This document shows positions 1 to 11,900 of a stretch of 64,000 nt of DNA, in pieces. A program made the position numbers and the translations under genes. The stretch covers positions 43,767,017 to 43,831,016 of the forward strand of contig NC_081411.1 in assembly GCF_030272615.1 (NCBI RefSeq), given 5' to 3'. Each line of letters starts with the position of its first letter. Within the stretch, counting starts at the first letter, position 1. The stretch is from Cryptomeria japonica (taxonomy: Eukaryota; Streptophyta; Pinopsida; Cupressales; Cupressaceae). The notes under the pieces are model-generated. The model did no database searches. It saw only the letters and a program-made list of their open reading frames with translations, and had not been told where the DNA came from.

Positions 1-155
1 AGAAGCTTATTTTCTTTTAAACTATTCTGATTCTCCAGGTCACACGAAAATGCAGGAGAAGAGCATACTTGGTTTTTAAGAAAAATATTAGCTATCTAAC
101 AATCTCAAATCTCTCAAATAAATCAGAAAAGCAATGAGCTATACCAGACAACACG
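1..155 (-). mobile_element. Element H, 5' leader (partial)
   Basis: This is internal sequence of an LTR retrotransposon read on the minus strand, lying just downstream of its primer binding site. No reading frame is evident. The rest of H lies off the left edge, so its class cannot be assigned from coding sequence. The primer site type is common in Ty1/copia elements but is also used by the A/J/K/L family in this window. Confidence 0.6.
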
Positions 156-167
156 GCTCTGATACCA
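156..167 (-). other. Primer binding site of H (initiator Met-tRNA type)
   Basis: On the minus strand the sequence reads TGGTATCAGAGC, the classical complement of the plant initiator methionine tRNA 3' end. It abuts the LTR terminus at 168 directly, which sets the orientation of H and the LTR boundary. Confidence 0.85.
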
Positions 168-796
168 TGTTAAATTCTGTGAGAAGCAAGAATCAAGCCA
201 GGATCTGATGTCGGTCATAGATCACATGCAACTCCAAGCAACGGCTGATCGAAGATCAAAATAGTTGAATGAAAATAGATCTGATATGAGAGAAAAATAG
301 AGATGAAGAGAATTTTGAGAAGACTCTCACCGAGCTATCACTTCACTAGTGAAGGTGAGAGTATATTGCTTATTATATAGAAAAATAATAGCATATACAA
401 CCAAGAGGTGCATTAACTCCCACCTCCATTAAAAGTGGGAGGTTTTACCTACTACCCCATAAAAGGTGGGAGGTTTTTACCTACTTGGTAAATGTCAAAG
501 CATGTGGTATAACCTCCTTACATGAAAACAAAAAAAGAGTTATAAGAGGTGGCACATAAGGCCAAAAGAGGGTGAGAAACCCAACTACCCCATAACCCAC
601 TTAGGAAATGACAAAATAGTGGTTATGAGAGGTGGCACAACAAGTCAAAAAAGGGTGTGTAACTCAACTACCCATGTGAGGTGGAGAGTTACACATGTAG
701 CTAATGTATTCCACCACGTGTCCTCATATTAACCACACCTAATAACCTAAGCAAGCTTAATAATATATGTGTAGGAAAAATAAATACCCCCTAACA
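168..796 (-). mobile_element. 5' LTR of element H
   Basis: A 629 bp LTR in minus orientation, bounded by the primer site on the left and by short inverted ends (TGTTA at 168, CTAACA at 791-796). It interrupts the RT region of gypsy element E, which resumes immediately to the right; the matching left flank is outside the window, so the TSD cannot be checked. The candidate right-hand TSD is TAAGG at 797-801. Both ends are supported by the primer site and by the point where similarity to E stops. Confidence 0.75.
371..379 (-). promoter_or_regulatory. TATA box in LTR of H
   Basis: TATATAATA on the minus strand lies about 420 bp from the LTR 5' end and about 200 bp from the primer site, a usual position for an LTR promoter. 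Confidence 0.45.
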
Positions 797-1532
797 TAAG
801 GAAAATAAAAAAACTTACACTAACAGGTACAATGTTTGAAATCGACTCTGCCTAGTTGATTGGTTGAATGAATCACGCGTCCAGTAGTTTCTTTAGTTTT
901 GCTTTTACTAGAATTGTAACATGCAGATTCATCTTTCTTAGTTTTTTCTATTGGCTTAGCTCTGTGAGCTATGGATAGATGGTGCATGATCAAATTTGGA
1001 TCTATCCTTGGCATATCTACATAGGACCAAGCAAAATTGATTTGATTTTCTTTGAAGAACTTAGTGAGATGAGGTTGTTCTTTTTTTGTCAATGATTTGG
1101 CAGGTGTATGGTCTTTGTTGCCTCTTCAGTGTCAATGTTGATTGATTGAGTTGGTTCAATCAATATTCGTGATCTCTCCTGATAATTTTTCAGAAGAGTG
1201 TCAAGTCTCTCATCTATTAGTGCCTCAGAGAAGTTTTCACCGTTGGATACACCCTTTATTTTTACTTTTTTATGATCTAATATTGTCATTGAATGGTTTT
1301 CACCATTAGATCGATTTTTTGCTTTATTCATTTTGCGATTAATAGACTTGGAATTCCATTGGTTGAGAGCTTCATTATGAGATTCACTAGTGGAACATTT
1401 TTTGGATTTACCAAACAAAGGTAATGGATAATGGCTTCATCATCTTGAAAGGTAGGTATATTAAGTGGTTCTACTTGTTCCCAGTCAATGAGTTCTAGAT
1501 ATATTAATGGTAAGGAATCATCAGGTAGGTTA
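797..1532 (-). pseudogene. Gypsy element E, piece 1: pre-RT linker and RT N-terminus
   Basis: This minus-strand polyprotein fragment contains the linker before reverse transcriptase (ERLDTLLKNYQ, then IEPTQSINI) and the RT entry block (ENQINFAWSYVDMP, then the HHLSIA motif). A stop and frameshift separate the linker from the RT part. The frame shifts again after the AKP block, where the alternative frame continues with typical RT N-terminal residues up to about NIVPV before the LTR of H cuts it at 797. The right end at 1532 joins in frame to 7428 when element A is removed. The remaining RT, RNase H and integrase of E must lie beyond H, off the left edge. The family assignment is secure; the piece is clearly dead. 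Confidence 0.8.
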
Positions 1533-2712
1533 TGTTAGGTCCAACAAGGAAAGCTAATGTACTGAGAGGGGAGGGGTGAATCAGTACTTCAAAACTTTTC
1601 TTCAAAAACAATCTTACTAATAAATATAAACTGTGTATAGTTGATCTCATAATATATAATGCTAAAATGTAATCATAGAAATAACATCCATACACATTTC
1701 ACTTCATAACACAAATATTTTGGCTATGCAAAAACTCTTGGTTAGAGAGAAAAACTATGGTGGGGATGGCACCCACAACTTCACTACTGCAATAATAAAG
1801 GTTGCTCGATTAGAGCTACATGTTTAGCTATTTCTGATAGCTTACCTTGTTAGGAGTATCAAGATCTTTAGATCTACCTTGCTAAAGGATTTTACAAACA
1901 CTTTTACAAAATGTTGTACCTAGTTAAAGGCTTTACAATTTATAGACCTTGTTAGAGTCTTTTACCTTGTTAAACGTTTCTAACACAACTCAAAATAATT
2001 CAATCAAAATCTTTACAAATATCTGCAACTTTACATCTAAAATGTTATAGCAGACTCTATGTGCTCAATATGAAATTACCATGCTCATAGCATACCTTGG
2101 TAATTGATAGAACCTCTTCTGTATTCTCTGTCCCTTAAACTGTTTTCTAAAAATCTTCTTGGTGACCTCTGAATATCTCTGTTCAATCATCACATCTTAA
2201 CTTCTCTCAAGATTTTCATTTTCAACTCATCATCTTCCCTCTATATTTTAGATACTCAAATCACTCTGTATATATAGCTCTCTGAGGCAATGATCTTGTT
2301 CATACATCGATTATACAAACATGTTTTATCGAATGAATAAACATAGAAATTATTTCATTGGATAAACTTCCTCAAAATCATACAAAATCTTTAAGTGCAA
2401 TTCCCTATGTAATAACGATTCCCTGTTCTCGAATCTCATAACACGTTTCCACATATGTGTCCAAGTCCATTGAATATGGTAACACGTTTCCACTTAGTTT
2501 AGATTAACTTGGTATACCTTCTTTGTTACTCGGTGGACATAAGAACTTTTACTCGATAGGCAGCTCGGTATATTTCATCTCGGTGACTAGCCTTTCTTCT
2601 GTAACCGACACCCTTAGTACTTACTGACTGAATATTTTGGTAGTATTAACCGACTGGGGTATATAGGATGACTTTGGATATAAAACTAATGAAAACTTAG
2701 TAAATAGTAACA
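1533..2712 (-). repeat. 3' LTR of element A
   Basis: A 1180 bp LTR, TG at 1533 and CA at 2711-2712. The left end carries the ACTGAGAGGGG...GTGAATCAGT block seen at the corresponding LTR ends of J, K and L. The last 180 bp recur at 7240-7427 as the 5' LTR remnant. Its internal edge is followed directly by a polypurine tract, as expected for a 3' LTR. Confidence 0.8.
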
Positions 2713-3000
2713 ATCTCCCCTTTTGACATTAGTTTGGTATGTTTGACAAAACTCCTTTCAAAGTCATAATCACAAAATCTATATACTTACAAAATTTGAC
2801 TGAAATGACAGTATATACATTCCTTCAAATACATACTCCCCTTATCAATATGTTGTACAAAACTTGATTTGCATGCGCCTGATGTTCCATGCTCCCCCTG
2901 TCAATTTCATCTGTACACTCGGTAGATAGTATGAACTCTGTACACTCAGATACTCTGTATACACTTGGTACACTCCCCATTTTTGACAAACATCAAAACT
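2713..3000 (-). promoter_or_regulatory. Polypurine tract and tract-like cluster of A, 3' untranslated region
   Basis: The tract AAAAGGGGAGAT on the minus strand (2713-2724) touches the 3' LTR and should prime plus-strand synthesis. Further C-rich (plus strand) copies lie near 2837, 2891 and 2967, in the same 288 bp between the ORF2 stop and the LTR. Element J has an equivalent multi-tract cluster. Confidence 0.65.
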
Positions 3001-6000
3001 AGTTACCATTCAGTGGGGGAAACTGATCAAAAATAGATTGATACTTAGTACGAGCATTGGTGAAAGCATTGGTAAGTGCACCTTTGACACTTTCCATTAA
3101 AGAATTTTGAGCTGTAATATTAGCTAAAATTGAAATCAAACCATCTAAATTACTTCCCTCTGCTTGTGTGGACAGTTGGGTAGCTCGGTTAATCTGCTCT
3201 TGTACTGATGACAGATGGGGAATAAATAATGTATGAAGAGTCATAATATCCATCCTTATTTTGTGCTCTTCATTCCAAAGTTCTAACTACTAAGCCATAA
3301 GAGTTTGTAGCTATGTATAAAAATTCTGAATAGAATTTGGCTCGATAGTCAGTTTATTTGAGAGATCGGTAATCTCTTTTTCAATGACTTCGGTCTTATG
3401 CTTGATATCTTTAATAAAGAATAGAATGTACATAATTTCTGGAATAAATAAATAATGTGCTTGAGTTGAGGGGACAACTCAGCAATGAATCCAACAAGCT
3501 TGACTTTACCTGTAGCAATTGCTTTCTGCACTTCTTCAATTAGCTTGGTAGTTAGCTCTTTTTCTTTTAATTTGCTAAGGTATTCTGATGCCTCTACTCC
3601 TGATGTTTCCAATTGAGTGAGTAGTTCATCTAGTTGCATATGGATGGCAGCATCTTTACTTACGGTAGCTTCAAGTAGCATGTCTGTCAATAATTCTTTA
3701 ACCTTCTGAAGTACACGGTTCTTCTTTTGAATAGATATCTGTTTTTCCTGTTCTATTTTGGCTTTGCAAAGCTCACCAAATTCAATAAGTGCTTGCCCTT
3801 TTAGTTTGGAAATGTCAACATTCGGCAGCACAATAGGCTTTGACAGATCTATCTTGAAACTGTGCTTCTTTTCTTTCTTCTCCTTTGATGATGCCTTCAC
3901 CGATTGAATGAGTACAATGGCTTTGGAGGCTTGATCTTCCTCGGTATGTTGCTCGGTGGGAGCAACACTTTTGTCGGTTCATGTAGCCTTTGTTGTATCC
4001 TTTGATGATTCCTTGCATGGGGTCTCAATGGCAACAGTTTCAGTGCTTGCAGGAGCTTGAGAAGTTTGCTCGCCTATGGCCTGAGAGGTAGATTCATCTT
4101 GTGTAGCCTTTTGATCCTCTTTGCCTTGTTCGGTATCCTGAGGTTTCTCGGTTGACACTTGTTGAGTTATCGGGGGATAGGACTTAACCTGTTCCAAGAC
4201 TGATTCGTTGGATACCAGTTTGGCATAGGCATTTCCTTCTATCATTTCTTCTTCTTGTGCCTCAGTGTCCATGACATCCTCATCTAGTTGACTGGTTGAA
4301 GCAGGATCTTGCTCGGTGATGTCAACTATTTCCACTTCACCTTGAGGTTCTTTAGTTTGAATTTTGAAGATTGCTTGCCATTTTTCTTTAGTTTCCCTTT
4401 CAACTTCAAGATAAAGTCCATTCATCATTTTCAAGGCCCTTTGCTTTACTTGAAAATTTATCTGGTAGTTTTTCAAATGATTTTTATATCATCTACCGAC
4501 ATGTATGGAAAGAGATGTACCAAAACTCTCTCTTATCTACTTCTCTGAGTCCATAGCATATTTCCATCTGTTGTCAATATGAGAGTATAATGCTTTTGGA
4601 AGAAAATCAGTTACTTCTAATGGAACTACTTAGAATTTGAGAAGTGTACATACTACTGACTCTTCTATTTGCCTCCTTTCTTCTTCTGTTTGGGAGTCAT
4701 ATTTTACATACCTGAACGACCTGAATCCTCCATATTGTTTCAATTTTGCACAAAAGTTATCAACACTGTGTACATCTTCCTTTGTGCTTTTTACAATCTG
4801 AAATTTATTTTTGTCTTCAGATTCAGTGTCACTTGACTCCTTATTCAAAATGAGTCTCCTAGTCGACTTTCTATCGGTCTTTGTAACTTTAGGCAATTCA
4901 ACATTTTTCTCCCTCTTACCGAGTGACACTGCAGATGATCTAGTGTTAGGTCTTTTAACTGGTGGAGTCGGTGATACCTTAGTTGTATCTTGTTTTTTCC
5001 TTTTCAATATTTTTCCCTTTGGCAACTCGGTGCTCAAAGTGATGGCTGCTTCTTGAGCTTCAAATTCTTCCTCAATTGAAAGTTGATCATCTCTCCTACT
5101 TGTTGACTTAGTAGGTGTGGAGGTAGAACCTTCTCCAAATTTCTAAGTTAAGTCTTTTATCATTTTAGTGGCTTTTTTGGTAGCCTTTGGTACAACTATG
5201 CTCATTTTTACCTTCTCTTTTACCTCTTCATAGGTACCATATCTGATCTCGGTCGAGTGCCTTGGAAGTGCCAGAAAGGCATCTATTTGTTGTTGAGAAA
5301 TATCAAAATCAATCTCATAACCCATAGGTGGTAAAGATTGAGTTTTGGGTTCTACTGCATTGACATAGCAGTATTCGGTGTCCACTTCAAAACATATAGT
5401 ATCCTTATATTTTTCCACTAGCTGAGGTGGGATCCTGTACCTGTTATGCATCTTTTCCTGAAATTTGCTAAAGTAGTCATCCACTATCTCATTGAAATTA
5501 TCACCTAGCTGATTGATAAAATCATTTATCTGATGGGTGATTGGTCGGTGTAGTTCCCAAACAATGTTACCGACTGAAGGAAAGAACTTCTGAAAATAGA
5601 AGAACATGCACACTAAGAGTGACCCAAAATTTAGTGTGTTAGCAGTGTTATTCTTCTTAGGTTTCCTTATTGTGTTGAGATTTTCAAAGAGTTTCTTCAA
5701 CAATACTTCACATAAATCAATTTTCATACCCTTTTTCACAATTTTATAAGCCAAATCCATAGCTGCACATGGTACATTGTTTTCTCTTGCCGACTGAAAG
5801 AAACAATAACTAATGACTCTAATTGCAAATTTTAGTTTTGCATCTGTTACATTATTCAACTTAAGACCTCTGCAATCAAACTCAACTCTGGTTAAATTTA
5901 TCAGTTCCTTTTGTGAAATCATCTTCTGTGCTCGGGCATGGTCGAATATAGGGTATCTGGTTATTATGTGAATAATTTCCTTGGTGATCTTGAATGGTTG

Positions 6001-6366
6001 TTCCTCTAACCACATAAAGTCATCATGCACTTTGCTCAAGACAAATTTGACCCATTAGGGTTTGAAAACTCAAGGATAGGTTAGGGCTTCGATCAATCCC
6101 TTAACCTTGATATGCTCAAACTTACTATCTAGGATTCCATCAGTGCATAGTTCATCATACATGTCCTTAATTTCGGTATGACCTAGCTCTTCAACATGGC
6201 ACTTAGTATAAAATATGACATCTTCAACCAATAAAACCCTATTCAAAATAAGAGAAAATGCAGTTTTCTCATCGGGTTTAGACGCCACTTTGGGAGGTAA
6301 GGAATACTTAAGTGAGGGCTTCTCAATAGTCTCAACTACAACTAGTTTCTACATCTTGGGAGCCAT
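3001..6366 (-). pseudogene. ORF2 of element A (unknown accessory protein, about 1,100 codons)
   Basis: This long decayed minus-strand reading frame starts at an ATG at 6366 and ends at about 3001 after FDQFPPLNGN. In order it has an N-terminal segment with CHVEELGHTEIKDMY (about 6200), a helical core that begins FVLSKVHDDF then KITKE and contains FGSLLVCMFFYF (6039-5143), a Lys/Ser/Thr-rich basic tail with RKK and RRL clusters (5037-4630), an acidic Glu/Gln/Thr-rich low-complexity stretch (4476-3979), and a coiled-coil-like C-terminus (3900-3349, then 3253-3001). Stops and shifts separate these blocks. The core matches ORF2 of J and L at KITKE and FGNLLVC. It is not RT, integrase or a known capsid. 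I infer a retroelement accessory protein; its function is unknown. Confidence 0.7.
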
Positions 6367-6888
6367 TTCAAACTTTAGATTTCTACTAATAAAATAGCTT
6401 AGGGTTTCAACTAACCAGAAAACGCTTTCGACTTAGTAAATATAATGCAAATATTCACAACTGATATTGATTGGTTAACTCGCTTTGAAAATGCGTTTAA
6501 GATTGTGTGAAAATACCTTGAATTCGCTCTGGAGATGTTTTGATCGCCTTGATTCTCTTAGCTTTGGTTTTTGAAAACCGGTAAGTGTAAAATGACCGCA
6601 CAAAGAACTGTAAATACACCCTTTACCTTATCGAGCTTCGTGCAGTTAGGTAAGATAAGCATTAAATGCACTTGTTTTCACTTTACCGACTGACTTCCTT
6701 ATATGCTTTTATCGACTAGATAGGTTTACTGCATTTACCGACTTCACTAGTAAATCATAAGACTAGATACAATTTCAAAAATGTTAATACATCTTAGCTA
6801 TTCAAATTTTGGAATTATGTTCATGATTAAAATAGGAACTGTTAAGATCTAACCTTGTGAAGACATAGTCCCTTCATACCTTTATTGA
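6367..6888 (-). other. Spacer between gag and ORF2 of A
   Basis: No coding signal is seen over 522 bp. The corresponding spacer in L is 306 bp and holds a TATA-like word, so this may be the leader or promoter of a separate ORF2 transcript. That is inference only. Confidence 0.4.
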
Positions 6889-7239
6889 TTAATTAGAAGT
6901 AGATGCACCTAACTCGGTAGATAAGGTGCTTTCTTCATTATTTGACCCATTTTCCTTCTTTTTCCAGATTTTTTGTAGTTTGATTCTTATCTCTTCAGTA
7001 TCTCCTCTAGGTTGATCTCTGCAATCTTTAGCCAAGTGTCCAACTTTATGACAATGAAAGCATGCCATTCCAGGATTTCTCCATGATCTCCGGCTGTTCA
7101 TTCCAAACCTTACCATACAATTTGCACTTATATGTCCATATCTTCCACAGCATTCACACCATATCCTTGTATTGTAATCCCATGGTACTGCAGTATATTG
7201 ACGATTGAGATCTGTGTGAGTTCGGTAGCTTCTATCATT
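6889..7239 (-). pseudogene. Gag-like zinc-knuckle protein of A, C-terminal remnant
   Basis: Two CCHC knuckles are visible on the minus strand: CECCGRYGHISANC (about 7120-7165) and CFHCHKVGHLAKDC (about 7020-7065), followed by a charged tail ending in ELGASTSN. This frame is open upstream to about 7239, where it meets the 5' LTR remnant, so the N-terminal coiled-coil part present in L has been deleted. CCHC knuckles bind nucleic acid in retroelement Gag proteins. The arrangement matches knuckles 3 and 4 of the L protein at 43427-44527. Confidence 0.75.
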
Positions 7240-7427
7240 TACTCAATGTGGACATAAGAACTTTTACTCAGTAGGCAGCTCGGTATATTTCATCTCGGTG
7301 ACTAGCCTTTCTTTTGTAACCAACACCCTTAGTACTTACTGACTGAATATTTCGGTAGTATTAACTGACTGGAGTATATAGGATGACTTTGGATATAAAA
7401 CTAATGACAACTTAGTAAATAGTAACA
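7240..7427 (-). repeat. 5' LTR remnant of element A
   Basis: These 188 bp are near-identical to the right end of the 3' LTR at about 2525-2712, including the terminal AGTAACA. The rest of this LTR, the primer site and the start of gag are missing. The junction falls at a shared TTACTC, suggesting a microhomology deletion. Confidence 0.75.
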
Positions 7428-8061
7428 AGTTAAGGTCTATGGCAGTGAGGGTCGTGATGGATATATTATCAAGGTTTTCAATAGCAAAGGCAAGGTCTAC
7501 GATAATACTCTCCTCAGTATCGTCTATCTCACTTTGAATCTGATCGTCCTGACTAGAGTCATCGATATGTTGTGATGTAAATTTAATTGGTCTAGACCCC
7601 AAGATTTGTCCGTTATAGAGCATGGGTGCATATGTTTGGATTATATCAATCTCTTTCTCATCACAAGATATTTCATCAAGCGAATCCCATTCCCATTCAT
7701 TTGAGTCTATTTCAAAATTGGCTTGTAGTTTATGGATTTGTTCATAGAGATTGTGAGTAGCTTCTTCCTTCTTGATAACAAGTTGTTCTTTTTTTCGCTC
7801 ATATTCCTCCTCTTGTTGTTTACTTGGGGCTATTTTTGTCTCTTATTGTTGGTGAGATACTTCTTCTTGTCATTGTCGGACTGTTTCCTTGTTTTTTAAC
7901 TTATGAGTTTCTTTTCCATGTTGTTGTTTGTGCACTATTTCTTCTTCTTACCTGCGAACTAGAATGTCCCAACCAAAGCCTAGTCCTAATTTGTCTTTGG
8001 CACTTTGAGTAGGAAGGTGTATGGGTTCTAGAATACCCTCTTTTCTCTTTCCAATAAGACC
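7428..8061 (-). pseudogene. Gypsy element E, piece 2: G-patch and post-protease linker
   Basis: This minus-strand polyprotein segment reads the end of a G-patch-like motif (LGLGFGW in an alternative frame near 7985), a Glu/Lys-rich helix (EEEYERKKEQLV, about 7790) and an acidic linker (NEWEWDSLDEIS, about 7690; then the block from 7623). It runs to TAIDLN, which continues in frame at 1532 once element A is removed. The right end joins piece 3 at 30360 once F is removed. Frameshifts in the G-patch region show it is inactive. Confidence 0.75.
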
Positions 8062-8969
8062 TATTGATAGGTGTTTTGTCACACTCACCGACAATCAGGT
8101 AGTGTATGTAAACACTCACCACCTCTCCTGAAAAGAAATAAGTTTTGGGAAACTAACTACTCCAACGTCTCTATGGCCGGGTCTCGACAGTGATGGGAAG
8201 CTCAAAGGTTGATACGATTGTACCTATCAAGGGGCCTGCTGGTTGAAACAACTTCCAATAACTTAACTTGTTTTTTTTGTATTTCCTGATTTAGATTCTC
8301 TTTCAAAATAAACAGCAAAAGATAGATCAGGGGTACAAGAAAATAAAATTGAAACCAATACAATAACAAATTAATGAATTGCGCTATTAGCACCCTGCAA
8401 TCTAAATATCATCAATATCATTCAAACTAGAATTCAATAACGGACCTCAAATAAACATGAAAAGTCATGCAACCTCACAAATTCACGGAAACAAATATTA
8501 CCACAATATTGTTCTATCACATCAATTCCCATACACCACTTGCATGCACAATATGATTCATAAAGCAATAAAACATAAGATCAAAACAAGTTGTTGATTT
8601 CAAATAATAGACATTACCAGATTGCAAAGAACAAATTCATTGCACATATGCATAGATTAGGCAATTTATAAGTTGCTTCTTGTATTAACTCCAAAAAATG
8701 TCACAAAATCTTCTAAACTCATAAAATCTACATAAAAAAAAGTATCTAAAATCTCGAAGTGGGCCTCAAATCATCAATTTGTGGACACTTACAACGAAAT
8801 AACTTCTCCAATTTATAGAGTTTCCTATCCTACTTTCTAGAAAATAAATCTATCTAAATTAAGCACTAAAAATCAAGGAGTCGCAATTGACATGCAAGTC
8901 TCTCCCTTGAATTACAGTTAACTATTACAAAACTATGACTGTATGACCATTACAAAAACGGTGCTCCAT

Positions 8970-11900
8970 GAACCAACACTTCGTAATCATGCAAAATGTT
9001 TCTCAATAATTAAATTACATGTTGGAGCAGTAGCTGAAGTCCCAGTACTAGTGACATGCAAAATTCTCAAAAATATCATGCTATCATTAGCAATTGTATG
9101 TTTATCTTTTACTTCTTTTTATATATCTTGTAGTTACTAATGAAGCATGCAACTACCTCAGTAGGAGGATCAATAACATGTTTGATTCTAAACTTTAACT
9201 TCTTCAAAATCTCCTTTGCATTCTTACTTCTATCCTCTAACTTCTCTACTATCTCTGTAGCCTGTTGACATTGAGTCACCAAGTATGTATATCTATCCAT
9301 TAGTTCAACACTAAACTCAGCAAAAGTTGTAAAATAATGTGCTACATATGAGTCATTGACGGAGTACATTGTCCTCCTCCAAATATCCATAACTAAGAAT
9401 ACCAAGCCCAAAAATACATAACTTCTCTGCAAACTTTTCATATTTATTTATCGAACCAAGGAGAGGAAGATGGGTATCTTTTATGTCCTTTCCATACTGT
9501 TGAAGCATCTCAATATTTAATTCTAAAATATATATATATATATATATAAGACTACAAGTTGCCAATACTATCTCCTCCCAAGAGATCTTCCTCCATTATA
9601 ATATCTTCTCTAAGGTTCAAAATCTTATTCAATATCTCATATTGTTTAGCAAAAATATTGAGCTTTCGCTCCCACTATTGAGAACATGAAGCCAAAGCTC
9701 CTCCTATACCTCCATAGTATTTTGCAAAAACAATCTACTTTTAGAAGCATTATTTTGTGCCCATATTTTTGCAGTTACAACCACCTTTCTCACTTCAATG
9801 AGTGTTCTCACATCACCTTCCGGAAGCGATGAAGTTAAAGGTAAAATGTCATCTATACATACATCCAATGGCTTGCCCATTTCTACAAGTAGCTACTTAT
9901 ATTGTTCCAACTGTGCTTTAACTTCTACCTGAGAACTGTGTTCTTTCTCTAAACTGCTCCTTACTACACTAGTGGCAAATTCCAAATCATCCAATTCTCC
10001 CCACTTGGTCTATTTACCCAATCTAACTTGTGAAACCTGGTATTTTGGGGAGATTTCCCCTTCAACTTGTACAGGAGATACAATATTGACAATCACCTCA
10101 CCAGAACCAGTTCTAGACAAATGATGTATGGTCTTCGCCTTCTTTGTTTTCCTTGGCTCTTCAGTGATTTCTTGTAGCAAGGTGATTTTTGGCGGTACTA
10201 CTTTCTTCTTCTTCTCAAAGGTGAAGCTTAACCACTATGGTGTGTCTTCATAGTTGTCACCTTCATGTGCTATGATCTCCACAGTCACCTTGTGCACCTT
10301 TCATAATTGTTCTTCTCCTTCATCTTTCTCTTCCTCTTGACTCTTACCTTTATCCTCTTCTTGCTTAGGAATTTGAACATCTTGGGTTGAACCACTTTGT
10401 TGAGATTGGTTTGTTTGGAGAGCCATATCAATATTCAACTATTGTTGTTTATGCAACTCTCCTAACCTCTCGCTCACTTCTTCTTCAAACCCTTTATCAG
10501 CTTATCTATCTCTTTCAATCCTCCTTCAGCTGCTATTTCCTTCAACAAATTTTCTTGGTCCTCAGGAGTTAAAACCAAGCTTTGATCATGTTCATCATCA
10601 AGCTCATCTTTTTCTCTCTCCCCTTCAACTAGTTGCTTCTCTGGTAGATTTTTATCATCCACATCCATAGGATCCACCTATTCTTGTTCAGGCACCTATG
10701 AGTGTTTCCCAAGTAGAACTAATTTCTTTCTTTTCTTTTTCTCAACTTTCCTTTGTGCCAAATGCATAATAGGTTGTTCATCCTCTTGATTAGAACCGGA
10801 CTCAATATTATGAATGGTCACCCTTTTAGTAGTAGGAGTTATTACTTTTTTTAATGGGGGTGACATTACTGATGTTGTTAGCAAAAGTATCAGTCGGTGT
10901 AGACACCAACATTGTTACAAGAATTATAGTAGTTGATGATGTGAAAATAGGAGCTTATGTTGTTGCGATAGGTGGAGGTTGAGTTGATGTTTTTGTTGTG
11001 TCAGGAGGAGGTTGAGTTGATGTTGTTGCTTCTTCATCAGCCTTTCCTTTCTCATCTTTCTCCATGGCACCTTCTCTTGGTGTTTGCCCAATATCAACCC
11101 TAATAGGATGTATCTCTACAAGTGGGATGGCTCCTAATCCCTCCCTTATTCTAAAATCTATTGCTTTCTTCAACAACTCAACCTTTTTCATTTGTTTCTT
11201 TACTTGTTCTATGAGCTCCTTTGCGGTTGGCATAGGTCCAATAGCTTCCTCAGGTTCTATAGATGTATTCTTTTGAGAACCATACCTCATTCTTCAAGCG
11301 TATTCCTTGTGTACCTTTGACTGAGTATTATCAATGGTTTATTCTTTATGTTTTCCTTTTGAAGCACTAGGCCTAATCCTCAAACTCAGCCATTGTTTAG
11401 TTATTTTTATAACATTTTGGGATACTAAATCTATATCCACTTCTTTTTGTCCTGACCATCTTATTGGGGACAGAGGATTCTTATAAAATTATTTGTTCTT
11501 TATATGTTTAGTCTAATAGCTCACCATCATCCCTCAATTCTTTAGGAAGATTTGTCTCTATTTCAAAATCTCTTATTTGTGGTACTGTGAGCCGAGAATA
11601 ATTCTTCTCTCTAACTTCAAAAGTGTCTAAAAGGTTAGTCTAGAAGTCTTCCAACTTTTGTTTATGTCCATCATAATCTTTTGGAATCATTCGCTTTAAT
11701 TTACCATATGGATCATAATATTCGTGAGCATAATTAAATTCTTTAAAATGTAAGTCCTTTAATTCTTGCTTGGTTGCCTTAAAGCTACTTGAATTTTTGA
11801 ACAAGAAAAATAACCAATTGACACAGATAAATCAACACCTATTTTGTTCTTTGAAGACAGTAGTGACTGCAACCCAACCATCCGCCTGACATATTCTAAA

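Larger units (their letters stand above)
1533..7427 (-). mobile_element. Element A: non-autonomous LTR element with CCHC gag remnant and ORF2
   Basis: A 5.9 kb minus-strand element inserted in gypsy E with a 5 bp TSD (GGTTA at 1528-1532, AGTTA at 7428-7432, one transition). Order on the minus strand: 5' LTR remnant (7427-7240), CCHC zinc-knuckle gag tail, spacer, long ORF2 of unknown function, cluster of polypurine tracts, intact 3' LTR. No protease, RT, RNase H or integrase sequence is present, so mobilisation would need enzymes in trans. About 1 kb of the 5' LTR, the primer site and the gag N-terminus are missing at the 7240 junction. It is related to J, K and L further right by LTR end structure, tract cluster and ORF2. 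Confidence 0.8.

Noticed and set aside
9531-9548. TA dinucleotide runs here and at 25774-25797
   Set aside because: Ordinary microsatellites at equivalent positions in the two F LTRs; no further meaning seen.
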